Source: Anthoceros angustus (taxonomy: Eukaryota; Streptophyta; Anthocerotopsida; Anthocerotales; Anthocerotaceae). From it: a stretch of 64,000 bases of DNA. A program made the position numbers and the translations under genes. Location of the stretch: the NCBI GenBank assembly GCA_010909165.1, contig MU008162.1, positions 1,736,001 through 1,800,000 on the forward strand. Direction: 5' to 3'. The notes below the pieces were generated by a model, which was given only the letters and a program-made list of their open reading frames with translations, did not search any database and was not told where the DNA came from. Positions 43,581 to 54,220 of this stretch are shown piece by piece (position 1 is the first letter of the stretch; each line of letters begins with the position of its first letter).

Positions 43581-46349
43581 TCAGTGGTGATCTCCACAAG
43601 AACAGAACCCATCCTTGAAGTGATGGACACGATGTGCGTCTCTAACTATGATCTCTCGCTGCTCAATCCTTGAGACCATCTTAGTTCCACTATGGCAGTG
43701 ATCACACATTCTGAGATTCTTCGTAACAACAAGAGTTGTACCTTCAGGTGTGTTCAGGAGTCCAAAAGCTAAAGCAAGTTTCTCTGCATGTCCACAGAGA
43801 GGGTCCTCCTCGTTCAGGGCAGAGATGGGCTGTGTCGACAGCATCACATTCCCTACCTCCTCCTCCGTTAGCAGATTCAGACTCCGCAACTTTGCCCCGG
43901 TGTCGTCCCTCAGCTCCCCTACCGAAAATTCGTGCACCTCGTTGTTGACTTCGATTGTGGCCACCGCAAGCTTCTTCTGAAGCCCTGCACTTTCTCGAAG
44001 CCCTGCAATGTGCTGAACATCATCCCACCTGCCCGCATTCTCGTAAATCTGTGACATGACTACATACCAGGAAGCCTCTTGCGCCACTGTTTTCGTGAGA
44101 TGGTCAAAACATCGCCTTCCTAGTTCTACATGAGCATGTGTTTTGCAGGCACTCAGCAAAGCCATCCAACCCACACTGTCTTGATCTATTAGTGGAAGGG
44201 TCTGTAGCATATACTCCGCTTTCTCCAACTGCCCTGCTCGGCCCAGAAGATCGACCATGCTGGTGTAGTGCTCAACACCTGGGGTGATGCCAAAGTCTTC
44301 TACCATTAGTTTGAAGTAACCCAAACCTTTGTCAACCAGCCCGGCATGACTGCATGCAACAAGAAGGCATGTGAAAGTTGCAGCATCCGGCGCAACACCT
44401 CCTCTGTGCATCCTGTCAAAGCACTGGAAGGCCATTGCAGGGTCATTGTGCTGGCCATAACCGTTGATAAGGGCATTCCAAGTCACGACATCCTTTTCCG
44501 ACAAGCTGTCGAAGACAGTGCGGGCATCATCCAGGTTCCCACACTTGGCGTACGTGTCCATCAATGTGCTTGCAACAACCAGGTCTGTCTCTAGTCCTCT
44601 CTCCAATATCTGAGCATGAATCAGCTTGCCCTCCTGTATGGCGCCTTTGCTACCACAGACTTTCAACAAGCTGAGGATAGTAACATTATCAGGGGTCATG
44701 CCTTCCTGTTGCATTCTCATGTAGAGCATCAGGGCTTCCGCAGCAAGCCCATGCTGGGCGTATCCTCCAATCATAGCATTCCAACTCACTAGATTCCTGC
44801 TGAATGCAGTGTCAAACACTGTCCGTGCAAGTTCCAGATTGCTGCATTTTGCATACATGTCTATTAGGCAGCTGCTGATGCACACATCCGCTGCCAGCCC
44901 CAGTTTCACAATCTGATCATGTAGCCACTTGCCCTCCTGTAACGCTCCAAGGTCACCACATACTTTAAGCAAGCTCAAGAATGTCACTCGGTCTGGCAAT
45001 ACGCCAGCCTGTTGCATGCTCCGATACAGTTTAATGGCTTCCTGACCACGTCCAAGCTGTGCGTATCCCCCGATCATGGCATTCCACGCCACCACATCTT
45101 GTCTAAACAATCTGTCGAACACTTCCCTGGCTTCATCCAGGCAGCCACATTTTGCATAAATGTCCACCAGAGCACTTCCTAGAAACGCATCTGACTCGAG
45201 CTGTAGATTCAGAATCTGTGCATGGATCTGCTTCAGCTCATGAATGGCTCCAACACTGGAGCAAGCCTTCAGCATGGCCAGAAATGTGACTCTATCAGGA
45301 ACCAAGCTGCTCAGCTGCATCTTTGTACAGAGTTCAAGGGCTTCCTTCCCAAGCCCCTGCTGAGCATATCCTGCAATCATGGCGTTCCAAGTCACCACAC
45401 TCTTGACTGGCAGTTCATCAAAAACTCTGCGAGCATCTGCTATACTACCACATTTGGCATACATATCCACTAAGCTGCTCCCCACAAGTTTGTGTGTTCC
45501 AAATCCCGCTTCCTTGATATGCACATGAACTTTCTTGCCCTCTTGTAAGGCTCCTACGCTTCCACATGCTTTCAGAACGCCAATAAAAGTCACATGACTG
45601 GGTGGCAATGTGCCCTGCTGCTGCATCTCCAAGTACAATTTCAGGGCTTCATGACCGTGGCCATGCTCAGCATATCCTCCAATCATTGAATTCCAAGTTA
45701 CCGTGTTTCTAGTTGGCAGCCCGTCAAACACCATGCGAGCATCCTCCAGGCTCCTGCACTTCACATACATGTCTACCAGAGTGCTTCCCACAAACACATT
45801 TGAGCCATACCCATTGTTGACCACATCTGCATGAACCGATTTACCAGCAGCCAGATCTGCTGCAAGGCCACAAGCTTTCAGGGCAGCGACAAGTAAGAAA
45901 TCATTTGGTTTCACAACTGTCTGTCTCATTTGCTGATATAGTTTGACAGCCTCCTCTGGTTGGCCATGCTCATAGTGTGCCACAATCATGGAAGTCCAGA
46001 CATACGGGTCCAATGGAGGAAGCTTGTCGAACACACGGTTTGCTTCCCAGAGACTGCCTTGAGATGCATACATGCGGATGATGATATTCCCCAAAAAGGT
46101 GTTCCGCTCATACCCACTTTTAACTGCAAGCGCATGAGCCTGCCTTCCAACTACCAAATCTTTATTTGCAGTGCATCCCTTGAGCAAACAATAAAACATA
46201 TTTCTGGTTAGCATATGGCCTTCCTGGCCCCTGAGATCCAGCAACCGATAGGCCTCATCCAGCTGACCCTCATCACAAAGCTTGGTCCAGGCTTGAAATT
46301 CGGCAGACCCCTCACCCCACGCCACCCTGCATTGTTCGAGGGAAAGCAT
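43581..46349 (-). CDS. PLS-class PPR protein with aberrant DYW domain ending DHH
   Basis: Organelle RNA-editing-type PPR protein, intron-free, 922 residues, start ATG at 46349. P, L and S repeats run from about residue 55 to 745, e.g. FVGSTLVDMYVKCRSLEDAR and VTWNSMIGGYAEHGHGHEAL. The E1/E2 region follows (HYTSMVDLLGRAGQLEKAEY). The PG box is lost: where PG-SWIEV is expected the sequence is KLAVATIEVNNEVHEF. The linker to the zinc site is shorter than usual. The deaminase-like core is retained: GHAEKLALAFGLL (HxE) and NLRMCDHCHSG (CxxC), then REIIVRDAHRVHHFKDGFCSC. The terminal tripeptide is DHH instead of DYW or DFW. So catalytic zinc ligands and the Glu are present, but two family hallmarks are changed. 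Possible outcomes are altered editing activity, reverse editing, or degeneration. Target organelle not evident; no clear transit peptide. Confidence 0.93.
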   Translation of the reverse strand: MLSLEQCRVAWGEGSAEFQAWTKLCDEGQLDEAYRLLDLRGQEGHMLTRNMFYCLLKGCTANKDLVVGRQAHALAVKSGYERNTFLGNIIIRMYASQGSLWEANRVFDKLPPLDPYVWTSMIVAHYEHGQPEEAVKLYQQMRQTVVKPNDFLLVAALKACGLAADLAAGKSVHADVVNNGYGSNVFVGSTLVDMYVKCRSLEDARMVFDGLPTRNTVTWNSMIGGYAEHGHGHEALKLYLEMQQQGTLPPSHVTFIGVLKACGSVGALQEGKKVHVHIKEAGFGTHKLVGSSLVDMYAKCGSIADARRVFDELPVKSVVTWNAMIAGYAQQGLGKEALELCTKMQLSSLVPDRVTFLAMLKACSSVGAIHELKQIHAQILNLQLESDAFLGSALVDIYAKCGCLDEAREVFDRLFRQDVVAWNAMIGGYAQLGRGQEAIKLYRSMQQAGVLPDRVTFLSLLKVCGDLGALQEGKWLHDQIVKLGLAADVCISSCLIDMYAKCSNLELARTVFDTAFSRNLVSWNAMIGGYAQHGLAAEALMLYMRMQQEGMTPDNVTILSLLKVCGSKGAIQEGKLIHAQILERGLETDLVVASTLMDTYAKCGNLDDARTVFDSLSEKDVVTWNALINGYGQHNDPAMAFQCFDRMHRGGVAPDAATFTCLLVACSHAGLVDKGLGYFKLMVEDFGITPGVEHYTSMVDLLGRAGQLEKAEYMLQTLPLIDQDSVGWMALLSACKTHAHVELGRRCFDHLTKTVAQEASWYVVMSQIYENAGRWDDVQHIAGLRESAGLQKKLAVATIEVNNEVHEFSVGELRDDTGAKLRSLNLLTEEEVGNVMLSTQPISALNEEDPLCGHAEKLALAFGLLNTPEGTTLVVTKNLRMCDHCHSGTKMVSRIEQREIIVRDAHRVHHFKDGFCSCGDHH

Positions 46350-47841
46350 TCACACTGAACCTATCAGACCTTCAAGAGCAGCATTTCAGAAACCAATCGC
46401 CACACAGATGTCAAGACTCTCGACCATCCAAAATAAAAACCACAATACATTACCTTGATTCCTTCACAACGTCTCCACAGCCTACAAACCCAGGTTGGAA
46501 AGTAGCTCCAAGAGGCACTGCCCGTAGCCTCTTCATTTCTCCCTCGATAGGTGCATCCTTGGACCCACTCCCGCCCCTCCATCCCACCCTTAATGTGTTG
46601 TGCACGAAGTCCGGATACTTAGGGCTACTCTGTGGCGAATATTATCACAGTCAGCCACAGGTACAACCTGGAAAAGAAATTCTACCAAGCCTGTCCTACC
46701 AGCAGAGCACACAGCTACCTTGTTCTCCCTGCTAACTTCCACAGTCTCTCCCCAAAATGCTGCTCCTGCCACCAGCTGCGTCAAAATACTACATAATCAA
46801 AACCGCAGCACTCCAATCGTGGGAGCCAGAACCCACCTCTCCTAATTCCCGATGTTGGGCTCTCCAGCGATCCTCGGAGACCTGACAGATGCCTGGACCA
46901 TGCTCCAATCGGGCTCCCAGAATCCGATTTCTTTTGACTCAAGAGCGATAAAATTGGATTCACGGCCAAGTCACCAGTTCTCTTCATCTGCGCTACACGG
47001 GCAATTTTAGAACCCGTACTGCATAGGAGGTCATGTTACCACAATCCAGAATCCAGATCCAACAGTCGGGCCCAGCACCCAGGACGGAATGGAATTTAAA
47101 AGACCAGGATATAAACTCGTGACTGCAGTTAACTGTACCAGTAGAACGCTAAGGGAGGAGCCGCTCTGCTACCTGTGCTGGTCTCTGTTCCGCTCTGCAA
47201 CGGAAGGTTCGCCCTGCTTCGCTGGTCTTTATCGCTCGCTGCCTCCCGTCACGCGGCGAGATCGCCGCCGTGGCACCTCGTATTCGCAGTTTTGTGACGC
47301 CTGGGGGAGTAATTCAGCTTGCTTAGTGGATTTGACAGCGTTTCCTGGCCTGCTCACAGTTCGGCTTAGCTGGGCTGGATTGAGAGCTTTTGTGTGGGTT
47401 TCAACTCCCTGGATCTTCCAGCCCGTCTATTCTTGGGACCTTGCGGGCAGCAGAGGTTTCTGTTGGGGCTGAGTGTGTGTGTAAGACGACGAGCGAAGTG
47501 TCCGAGTTTAATGTGATTGAAGCGTTGTAGAAGCAGGAGGGGCGTGTATCTGACTTGCTGCAGGGAGCGAAATTGTGGATTTCAGGTATCCTGGATTGCA
47601 GGTTGTGGGCAGCTCTCATGGGTTTCTGGCAGTCTCTTGCTGGACCTGTAATTTTGTGATGTGGTCACTAGATTTTGGGTAGAGGAATTTTGGTGGACGT
47701 TGTTACGGTTCTGGTCCATCTGGTCGGTTTCATTGACATGGATTTGTGGTGGACAGCCTGGTTCAGGTTAGCGGTGTGGTGCACGGTGGTGAGGAAACCT
47801 TGTCTTGAGTCTGAAGATACCTCTCGACACATATCACTGCC
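46350..47841. other. Divergent promoter region between PPR (minus) and VTI1 (plus)
   Basis: About 1.5 kb with no supported exon. Open frames at 46590-46845 and 47089-47472 lack domains. The right half is G/T-rich, as expected of a 5' UTR for VTI1. Confidence 0.4.
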
Positions 47842-49013
47842 ATGACGGACATTTTTGATGGCTATGAGAGGCAGTACTGTGAGCTGTCCACAAACCTTGC
47901 ACGAAAATGTACAGCGGTGGTGACACTCGAAGGAGGTATTGCTTGCTGTATTCTATCTCCTTGTGCCTAGCCTCAGTTCGGTGTCCTTCACATTCTTTGT
48001 TGATCTAGGCTGATGTGACGCTGTCGAAAGCTGGATGGTAGGGACTTATCGCCAGACCAACGTCTTAGGTTATAATCCATGTGTGTGCACAACTCGCAGA
48101 GCACAAGAAGCAGAAGCTTAAAGAGCTTAACGATGGGGTGCAAGACGCCGAGACCCTGGTACGGTGGTGGCACTTACTTCCCCCTCTTCTTGATTTGTGG
48201 AACAGACAGTTGGCTGTATCCTTGCATGGACGTGACCTATCTTGCTCACTGCTTAACATTTAGGAGCTTGAGTTGTTCAGATCCGGAAGATGGATCTCGA
48301 GGCTCGGAGCTTGCAGCCTACACAGAAAACTGCCTTGCTTGCCAAGTTAAGGGAGTACAAGTCTGATTTGAATAATTTGAAGCGTGATGCAAAGAAGGCG
48401 GTGTCTGTCGATTTGTCATCATCCAGGGACGACCTCCTTGAAGCTGGCCACGCCTCTGTCATGAAGGTGCAGAGCAGTTCTACCAGTATTGTTGATTTTT
48501 GCCAGTCGTAGGTCCTGTTTGGATGCTTGTTGTGATACTCAATGTATCTGACATGTGGATTATTCACTGACTCTGAGATACTGCAGGCTTCAGCTGATCA
48601 GAGAGCTCAACTTCTTGCCTCAACAGACAGGTTGAACCAAACTACTGACAGGATCAAGGAAAGCAAACGGACGCTTTTGGAAACTGAAGACCTCGGTGTG
48701 TCTATTCTTCAAGATCTTCATCAACAACGCCAGTCCCTGTTGCATGCCCGAGATACAGTGAGTTTCGTTCCAGCTTCCATTGATGTATGCTTGACGTGGT
48801 CTTATTTCAAAAACGCAGATGGACCGCAGTCTAACACTGATTTGGTCATTCATGCAGCTTCACGGGGTTGATGATGGCTTATCAAAGAGTAGACAGATTC
48901 TAAATTCAATGGCAAGGAGGATGAACAGAAACAAATGGACCATGTGGCTCATTATTTCTGCTCTCATCTTCTCTATATTGTTGATTCTGTACTTCAAGTT
49001 CGTTCGGCACTAG
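47842..49013 (+). CDS. VTI1: Vesicle SNARE VTI1 (VTI11-like Qb-SNARE)
   Basis: Qb-SNARE for transport between trans-Golgi network, prevacuolar compartment and vacuole. Five exons (47842-47935, 48100-48158, 48281-48466, 48587-48757, 48858-49013) give 221 residues, the same length as Arabidopsis VTI11. N-terminal three-helix domain starts MTDIFDGYERQYCELSTNLA and continues MDLEARSLQPTQKTALLAKL. The SNARE helix runs through TDRIKESKRTLLETEDLGVS and ILQDLHQQRQSLLHARD, with the layer-zero Gln in the QQRQ segment. A single C-terminal membrane anchor (WTMWLIISALIFSILLILYF) precedes a short basic tail KFVRH. Tail-anchored topology. All junctions GT-AG and in phase. Confidence 0.97.
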
Positions 49014-49460
49014 GAGCGGTTATTAATTCTTTGGGCTTCATCCTGTCAAGCATTCCAAGTTCCCAGGCTTATTGGATTAGGTCTTCCTTCCAGGCTGTGC
49101 CCCTTGTATGAACAGGAACAAATTGGTTCATGTGTTAGTTAGGTGCTTTGCTCTTAATTCTCTTCTTGGTGATGGCTCTAGCAGCAGATCTTGTTTCATT
49201 GCTCGTGAGCAGATGCAATAAATGCTTCCTCGTGGTAGGCTTGGTGCTATCAGCCAGTTGATGCCAAGACCTGTTATGTTTTTTTATCAATAAATATCTG
49301 TAATTGTAGATTTCGACTTGCACTTGTTCCTCCTTGGCATATTCCAATTAGCCTAGCACCTTCCCAATTAGCGAGGCGATAGGGCACATCTGTTGGAAAG
49401 TAGACGTGTGTGAGCACTGACCAGCTATGTACGAAGAGCCTAGGCAGGCGGAGGTGAACG
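49014..49460. other. Convergent 3' spacer between VTI1 and SINA
   Basis: Contains both 3' UTRs. A short ORF at 49135-49347 on the minus strand has no recognisable content. Confidence 0.4.
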
Positions 49461-50481
49461 TTAGTCAACATAGATCAGGTGGCACCCTTCATCGAAGGCA
49501 TTCAAGGAAGTTTCTCCAGGAGGATGAATATAGAGCTCGATCTGTTCACATCCTTGCTCTCCGGCGTATGCTGACGATGGTACAAGCAGAAATTCACCCG
49601 GCCTTTTGCCCCCTTGTTGAGCACATTGAGAAACGCTTTGCATGAGTAGTCGGTTCCTTCCCCAGTTCACCCTCAGGTTGTACATGTAAGTCTCCTGGTT
49701 GCCTACGGACCCCACATAGCATAGATAAACAAGGCTCCCTAGCTCTTCCCGCTCTACAACAAACAGAAACAACATGCCTGCAACTTTTAGGATGCGATGC
49801 CTGCTGCCATCCATGGGTAAACTGCACCATTTCGCTAGCTTAATATCCGTGGTGTGCACTCCATGGGCATCTAGAAAGTGGGATGAGAGGCTTCTCATGG
49901 GTCCCGAGTGATCACATCCAAGTAGAGGACAAGCAAACGGTGCAAAGTCGCATTCTGTCTCGTGAGCCTTCTTCCGCATGTACTTGGGCACCTTCTGGCA
50001 TCCATACTCTGCATACTTGCACCTCACATGTAGCGACTCAATCAGCTTCTCAATTGCCAGACATCGGATCTTGCCAGTAGAGCGTCTACAGGTGGGGCAG
50101 ACGTTGTTCATCTTCAAGCAGCATCCTGTGCAGGCAATATGTCCATTTGAGCACTGCAACCCACAAAGGAAAGGGTATCATCACCCCATCGATCCTTCAG
50201 ATTGCAATTCACAGAACATGAAGCTGCCAATACTTACAGATCCGAAAGCAAAGCAACGATACCTGGAAGATTGGTGGGCACAGAGGCTCCATACACACCC
50301 CGCAATCCAGAGTGTCTGGATCAAACAAGGCTGACAAGGGCCCGTCATCTCCGTCCAGGGCTGCCAACCTAGGTTCGAGTGCATCCAGTGGTGGGTCTGT
50401 TCGGCATCTCTTAGAAACAGGTCTTGGAGCCTCGTCTGTTTCAACCTCGTCTACAGCACTTTGCATTGCAAATCGCACCAT
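49461..50481 (-). CDS. SINA/SIAH-type RING E3 ubiquitin ligase
   Basis: Seven-in-absentia family ligase. Two exons (50263-50481, 49461-50153) give 303 residues. Residues ~1-50 are acidic and variable. The RING is split by the intron: LDCGVCMEPLCPPIFQ, then CSNGHIACTGCCLKMNNVCP with TCR. Next come the two SIAH-type zinc fingers: VRCKYAEYGCQKVP, KKAHETECDF, APFACPLLGCDHSG and LSSHFLDAHGVHTTD. The C-terminal substrate-binding SINA domain, a TRAF-like beta sandwich, follows (MLFLFVVEREELGSLVYLCY, then ELYIHPPGETSLNAFDEGCH). ATG 50481 (MVRFAMQ) is used; the frame is open a little further upstream only from a TTG after a probable acceptor at about 50530, so an upstream non-coding exon is likely. 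Probably acts as a dimer; target unknown. Confidence 0.94.
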
Positions 50482-51053
50482 CCTTGCTCTATCTTCAAGA
50501 TCACAATTCACCACCAAATTGGGGCACCTGAAAGCTACGCGCAGATCTGTGATGTACTTTGAGCCCGGGAAGTCGAAGTCTGTAAAGCAGATTCGCTTTC
50601 CTCCCAGAAACCTACAACACCTGATCCCTCATACGCCGTGGGCACGGGATCCCTCAATGTCATCGCAGGAATTGTTCCAAGGCCAATTTACCTGCCAGAC
50701 TGTTCCTGGGCCCTGTAGCAAGCCTCTTTTTACGCTTGAAAAGCCACAGGTGGCATCGTATTTCACGTAATTCTCGTGCTTTGCTACTAGTCGCAGCAGC
50801 GAGCCTTTTGGGCTGGCAACACTGTGGAGCTCGGGTGGCCTTCCCTGCTATCACCAGAGCAAAGCTGCGGAAACCGTTTGGGATGGCAGTCTGGATGACC
50901 CGCATTATTGATGTGGAAATGGCGGTTGAGCAGCAGGAAAACATAAGCCGGTCTTTTACTGGATCCGGAGGATCTGACCACCTGATGATTCTCCTCCTTC
51001 AACAGCAGAGGAGCAAAATTTAGTAGTGGAGGAGGGCATCAGCAGCGGTTAAA
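50482..51053. other. Divergent promoter region between SINA (minus) and WDR34 (plus)
   Basis: Short shared intergenic region of under 600 bases. Probably includes SINA 5' UTR exon sequence (with a CTTTCAG acceptor near 50530) and the WDR34 promoter. A bidirectional promoter is possible. Confidence 0.4.
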
Positions 51054-53908
51054 ATGGCTCTCATTGACGAGCATGCACACGTCAGGCACCTGACGGATTT
51101 CGCCAAAATTGAAGTGAACATAGAGCGGACCTGGCCCTCTGAAAGACCTAAAGTTGATAGGCAAATTCAGACAGGCAGAGTGCGCAGGGGCATAGCAGAG
51201 TGCCAGACGAATTTTTCGCAACACTCGGTCGCTGTGAGTTTTCCACCACCTCAGTCTCATCCTGTCGATAAAGCTGCCTTTATTATTGTTACATGAGGAT
51301 TTGATCTGTTGTTTGAATGTTTGAGTAGACTCAAACCACATCATCGGGATGCCCCCGAGGCTGGCAAAGCGAAGATTTGGCTTTACAGAAGTCTCTGCCG
51401 TATATGACTAGTGTGTTGGACGCTGCTCTCGAGGAACCTTGTTTGGAGAACCTGGACTTGTTCTCAGGCAAGTACTTTGACCTTGTAGACGATTTCGTTT
51501 GCCAGCATGCAGAATGAAAAGCTTCCTTCTAATGTTTGCTGCCGAGTTCAGAATGTTTGGAGACCGTAGACGGTGGTGATCCTGAAGTACTGTTTGAGCT
51601 GACTCCTTCACCTGACGAGCCATGGTTGAGCTCTCTGGTAGTGACAAGCCTTTCATGGAATGCCACGGGCCGTCTGATAGCTGCAAGGTAACAAGGCTCT
51701 GGCATGTCCTGGTCGTGGTTGTCCTCCAGGGAAACGAGTGAGGTAGGCGTTGCTGAGATACTCGTTGTTCCTATTTGGCATTCAGCTATGGCCGAAAGGA
51801 TATGCTAGGATGGTGCCTGCATCCAGGTGCTCTGTGTGCGTGGAAAGTTGACCGCAATTGTCAAGCTTCATGTGAACCTAACCTCACGATTGAACTAGAT
51901 GTGAGATTTTGCTTGCCGCAGCTGACTGTTTATGTAGATCAGGTGCTCTCCAGCTTTTCTGACTACAGGAGATCCTCTCGGATGCAGAACTGTTTGATGT
52001 GCATAGCTTTCCATCCTAAGCAGCCCTATGTAATTGCTGGAGGAACTTACAATGGTAAATGAGTTCAAAACTCAGAGCCTGTTTGCAGTGGGTTGATGCA
52101 TCTTTTTCTGCATCTATGATGGAACACTCCAGGTTCCCTCCAGACCCCTTGTCTGAAACTGTGGTTATGTGCTCTGTAGGGCAAGTCTACCTGTGGGACC
52201 TTAGCAAGGATGATCCTCAGCAAGCTTTATCTCAGATCAGCAATGCATCTCACCTTGATCCTGTTGCTCAGGTAATTCTGGACTTGTGCGGAACATGTTT
52301 CAAACTTTCGTTTACAGTCAATGAAATCACGTTTACTGAAGTATCGACTTTTGGCATGGTTTCCTCATTTACGAGTAACTCATCTTGTCAATTCTATTCT
52401 GAAGGTCGCTTGGCACTGTCCAAAGCTGGAAGACAGCAAGCAAATTTCGGATGCGGAAAGGTTCCAAGTAAGACTGTACATTGTGGACAAAGCATCTTCT
52501 CTCTATCTGGGCTATTGCGTCACTCCGTGATATCCGGTCCTGGGCCCACATGCACAGATCGTCACTATTAGCACGGATGGACGAGTTTTGATCTGGTCAA
52601 TAAGCAACCTACGTCGCCCTATCTATGGGTTACTCCCACACCGCCTGTCCCTAGATGCACGCTTAGTCCGGTATCCTTCCTGGCTCCCTCGTATAAAGTG
52701 GAAATGAATCAGGTACGAGCTTCTCTACCCACGTGCGCAAACAAACGAGTTGCTGGAGTGGGGAGGTGAGATGGAAGCAAGAAATGTGGTTTGCTCGCAA
52801 TGCATCCTGATTTTGCTGGTGGGCCAGAATGCTAGCAGGGTGGAATCATGCAGAGGATGATGAGGATCTAAGAACTTGCAATCTGAATTCATGAATCATG
52901 CCTGGTGCGTGATGTCTGTAGGCACGTGCATCTCATTTTCCAGGAGGGAAGAGCACGGATCCTTTGTTGTTGGCACAGAAGGAGGAACAATTTATAAATG
53001 TCTTCTGCACCATACCCCTCAACACATTAATGACTTCGAGCGGCAGGCGACTCATGGAGGTCTTACTATACTTCAGCAATCTTGTTCTTCTCCTGTGTTA
53101 GGGGTGGCTCACAGCCTCACTTTTAGATGTTTCATCTTCTGTTTAGAGCCCTGGAGAACCATTGGGGTCAAAATGAAGTCACCGATAAAGACGGAATACG
53201 AAGCTCATGTGGGTCCAGTTCATGCTGTGAACTTCTCCCCGTTTCACCGACATATCTTTGTCTCTTGCGGCTTTGATGGGTTCATTGGCTTGTACAACAC
53301 CCTTCAGGTATGGTAGTGTTCGAGGGGTTTAAGAGCCTTGGTGTTTCAGAGACATTCACTGTGAGAGGTGCCTGAAGGAATGCGTGAAAACCATGTCAGG
53401 AACGACCTCTCTTACGGCTAGAGCCATCAGATTCATATTTGCTCTGCCTCCAGTGGTCTCCGTTTCGACCACTCGTTCTGGCTGTCGGAGCTGGGAATGG
53501 CTGTCTCTTTCTGTATGATCTTCAGGTGGGACAGGATTCAAACTCGTCGTCGCAGAAGCTCAGGATAAAAGGATTGTAGATGACCCAATTTTTGCTTTTG
53601 CTGATGGCATCAATGCAGAAAAGTTTGTTACATCCAAGACACATGATTCGCGTCAGGGAAGATGGGCAAGCTGTAGATGCGTTAGCTTTTAACAACCATA
53701 TCGGTCATTATTTAGCTGCCTCGGCCGGGACCAGCGTGAAGGTAAGGTTGTACAAAATGAGGGTTCTTTTACAGTTGACGCTCTGACCGTCACTTTCTAT
53801 GTGGTGCAGATATTGTTGCTGGGAATGTCTCTGATCAAAGAGCGTGAAACGGAGCGCAACAAGCTAGCATCCTTGGCTGAGCTAACCGCGGAGCATTGGA
53901 CATCATGA
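51054..53908 (+). CDS. DYNC2I2: Dynein-2 intermediate chain 2 (WDR34/DYNC2I2), WD40 protein
   Basis: Intermediate chain of cytoplasmic dynein-2, the motor for retrograde intraflagellar transport, needed to build and maintain cilia. Thirteen exons join in frame to 538 residues, close to human WDR34 (536): 51054-51233, 51329-51467, 51552-51687, 51786-51900, 51943-52054, 52180-52271, 52405-52467, 52558-52690, 52922-53059, 53147-53307, 53400-53525, 53619-53741 and 53810-53908. Diagnostic blocks include TSLSWNATGRLIAASYGRKD, LCAWKVDR, CIAFHPKQPYVIAGGTYNG, VYLWDLSKDDPQQALSQ, VVGTEGGTIYKC, VNFSPFHRHIFVSCGFDG, WSPFRPLVLAVGAG and ALAFNNHIGHYLAASAGTSV, i.e. WD40 blades in order. The intron after exon 2 starts GC rather than GT. 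The exon 8 donor (52690) was chosen by phase and is the least certain border. Confidence 0.9.
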
Positions 53909-54220
53909 AGGTGAAGGTGAGCAACTAGAAGCATTTTTAGCGCTAATCAGCAAATCTTGGCCTCAGTCTATGGCATGATCTCAGCAGGCGCACTATAGTT
54001 TGTCATAGCATACAGCTAACAAGGCGAGCTGAGGGGCTGTACAACCAGCATTACCTCTAAATGGCCAAGGAGGCAACGGGACAGATAAACTGAGAGAGAG
54101 GTAAGAGAGGTTTACAATACAGATCCTGTGGCTACGTCAAGAAGAAATAAACTGAGAGAGGTAAGAGAGGTTTACAATACAGATCCTTTGGCTACGTCAA
54201 GAAGAAACTGAGGCAGGTAT
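53909..54220. other. Convergent 3' spacer between WDR34 and alkenal reductase
   Basis: Holds both 3' ends and the 60-bp duplication listed separately. Confidence 0.4.
54089..54208. repeat. Tandem 60-bp duplication
   Basis: Two copies of a 60-bp unit (AAACTGAGAGAGGTAAGAGA, continuing to AAGAAGAAA), nearly identical. The second copy overlaps the 3' UTR just before the reductase stop codon on the minus strand. Confidence 0.85.
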
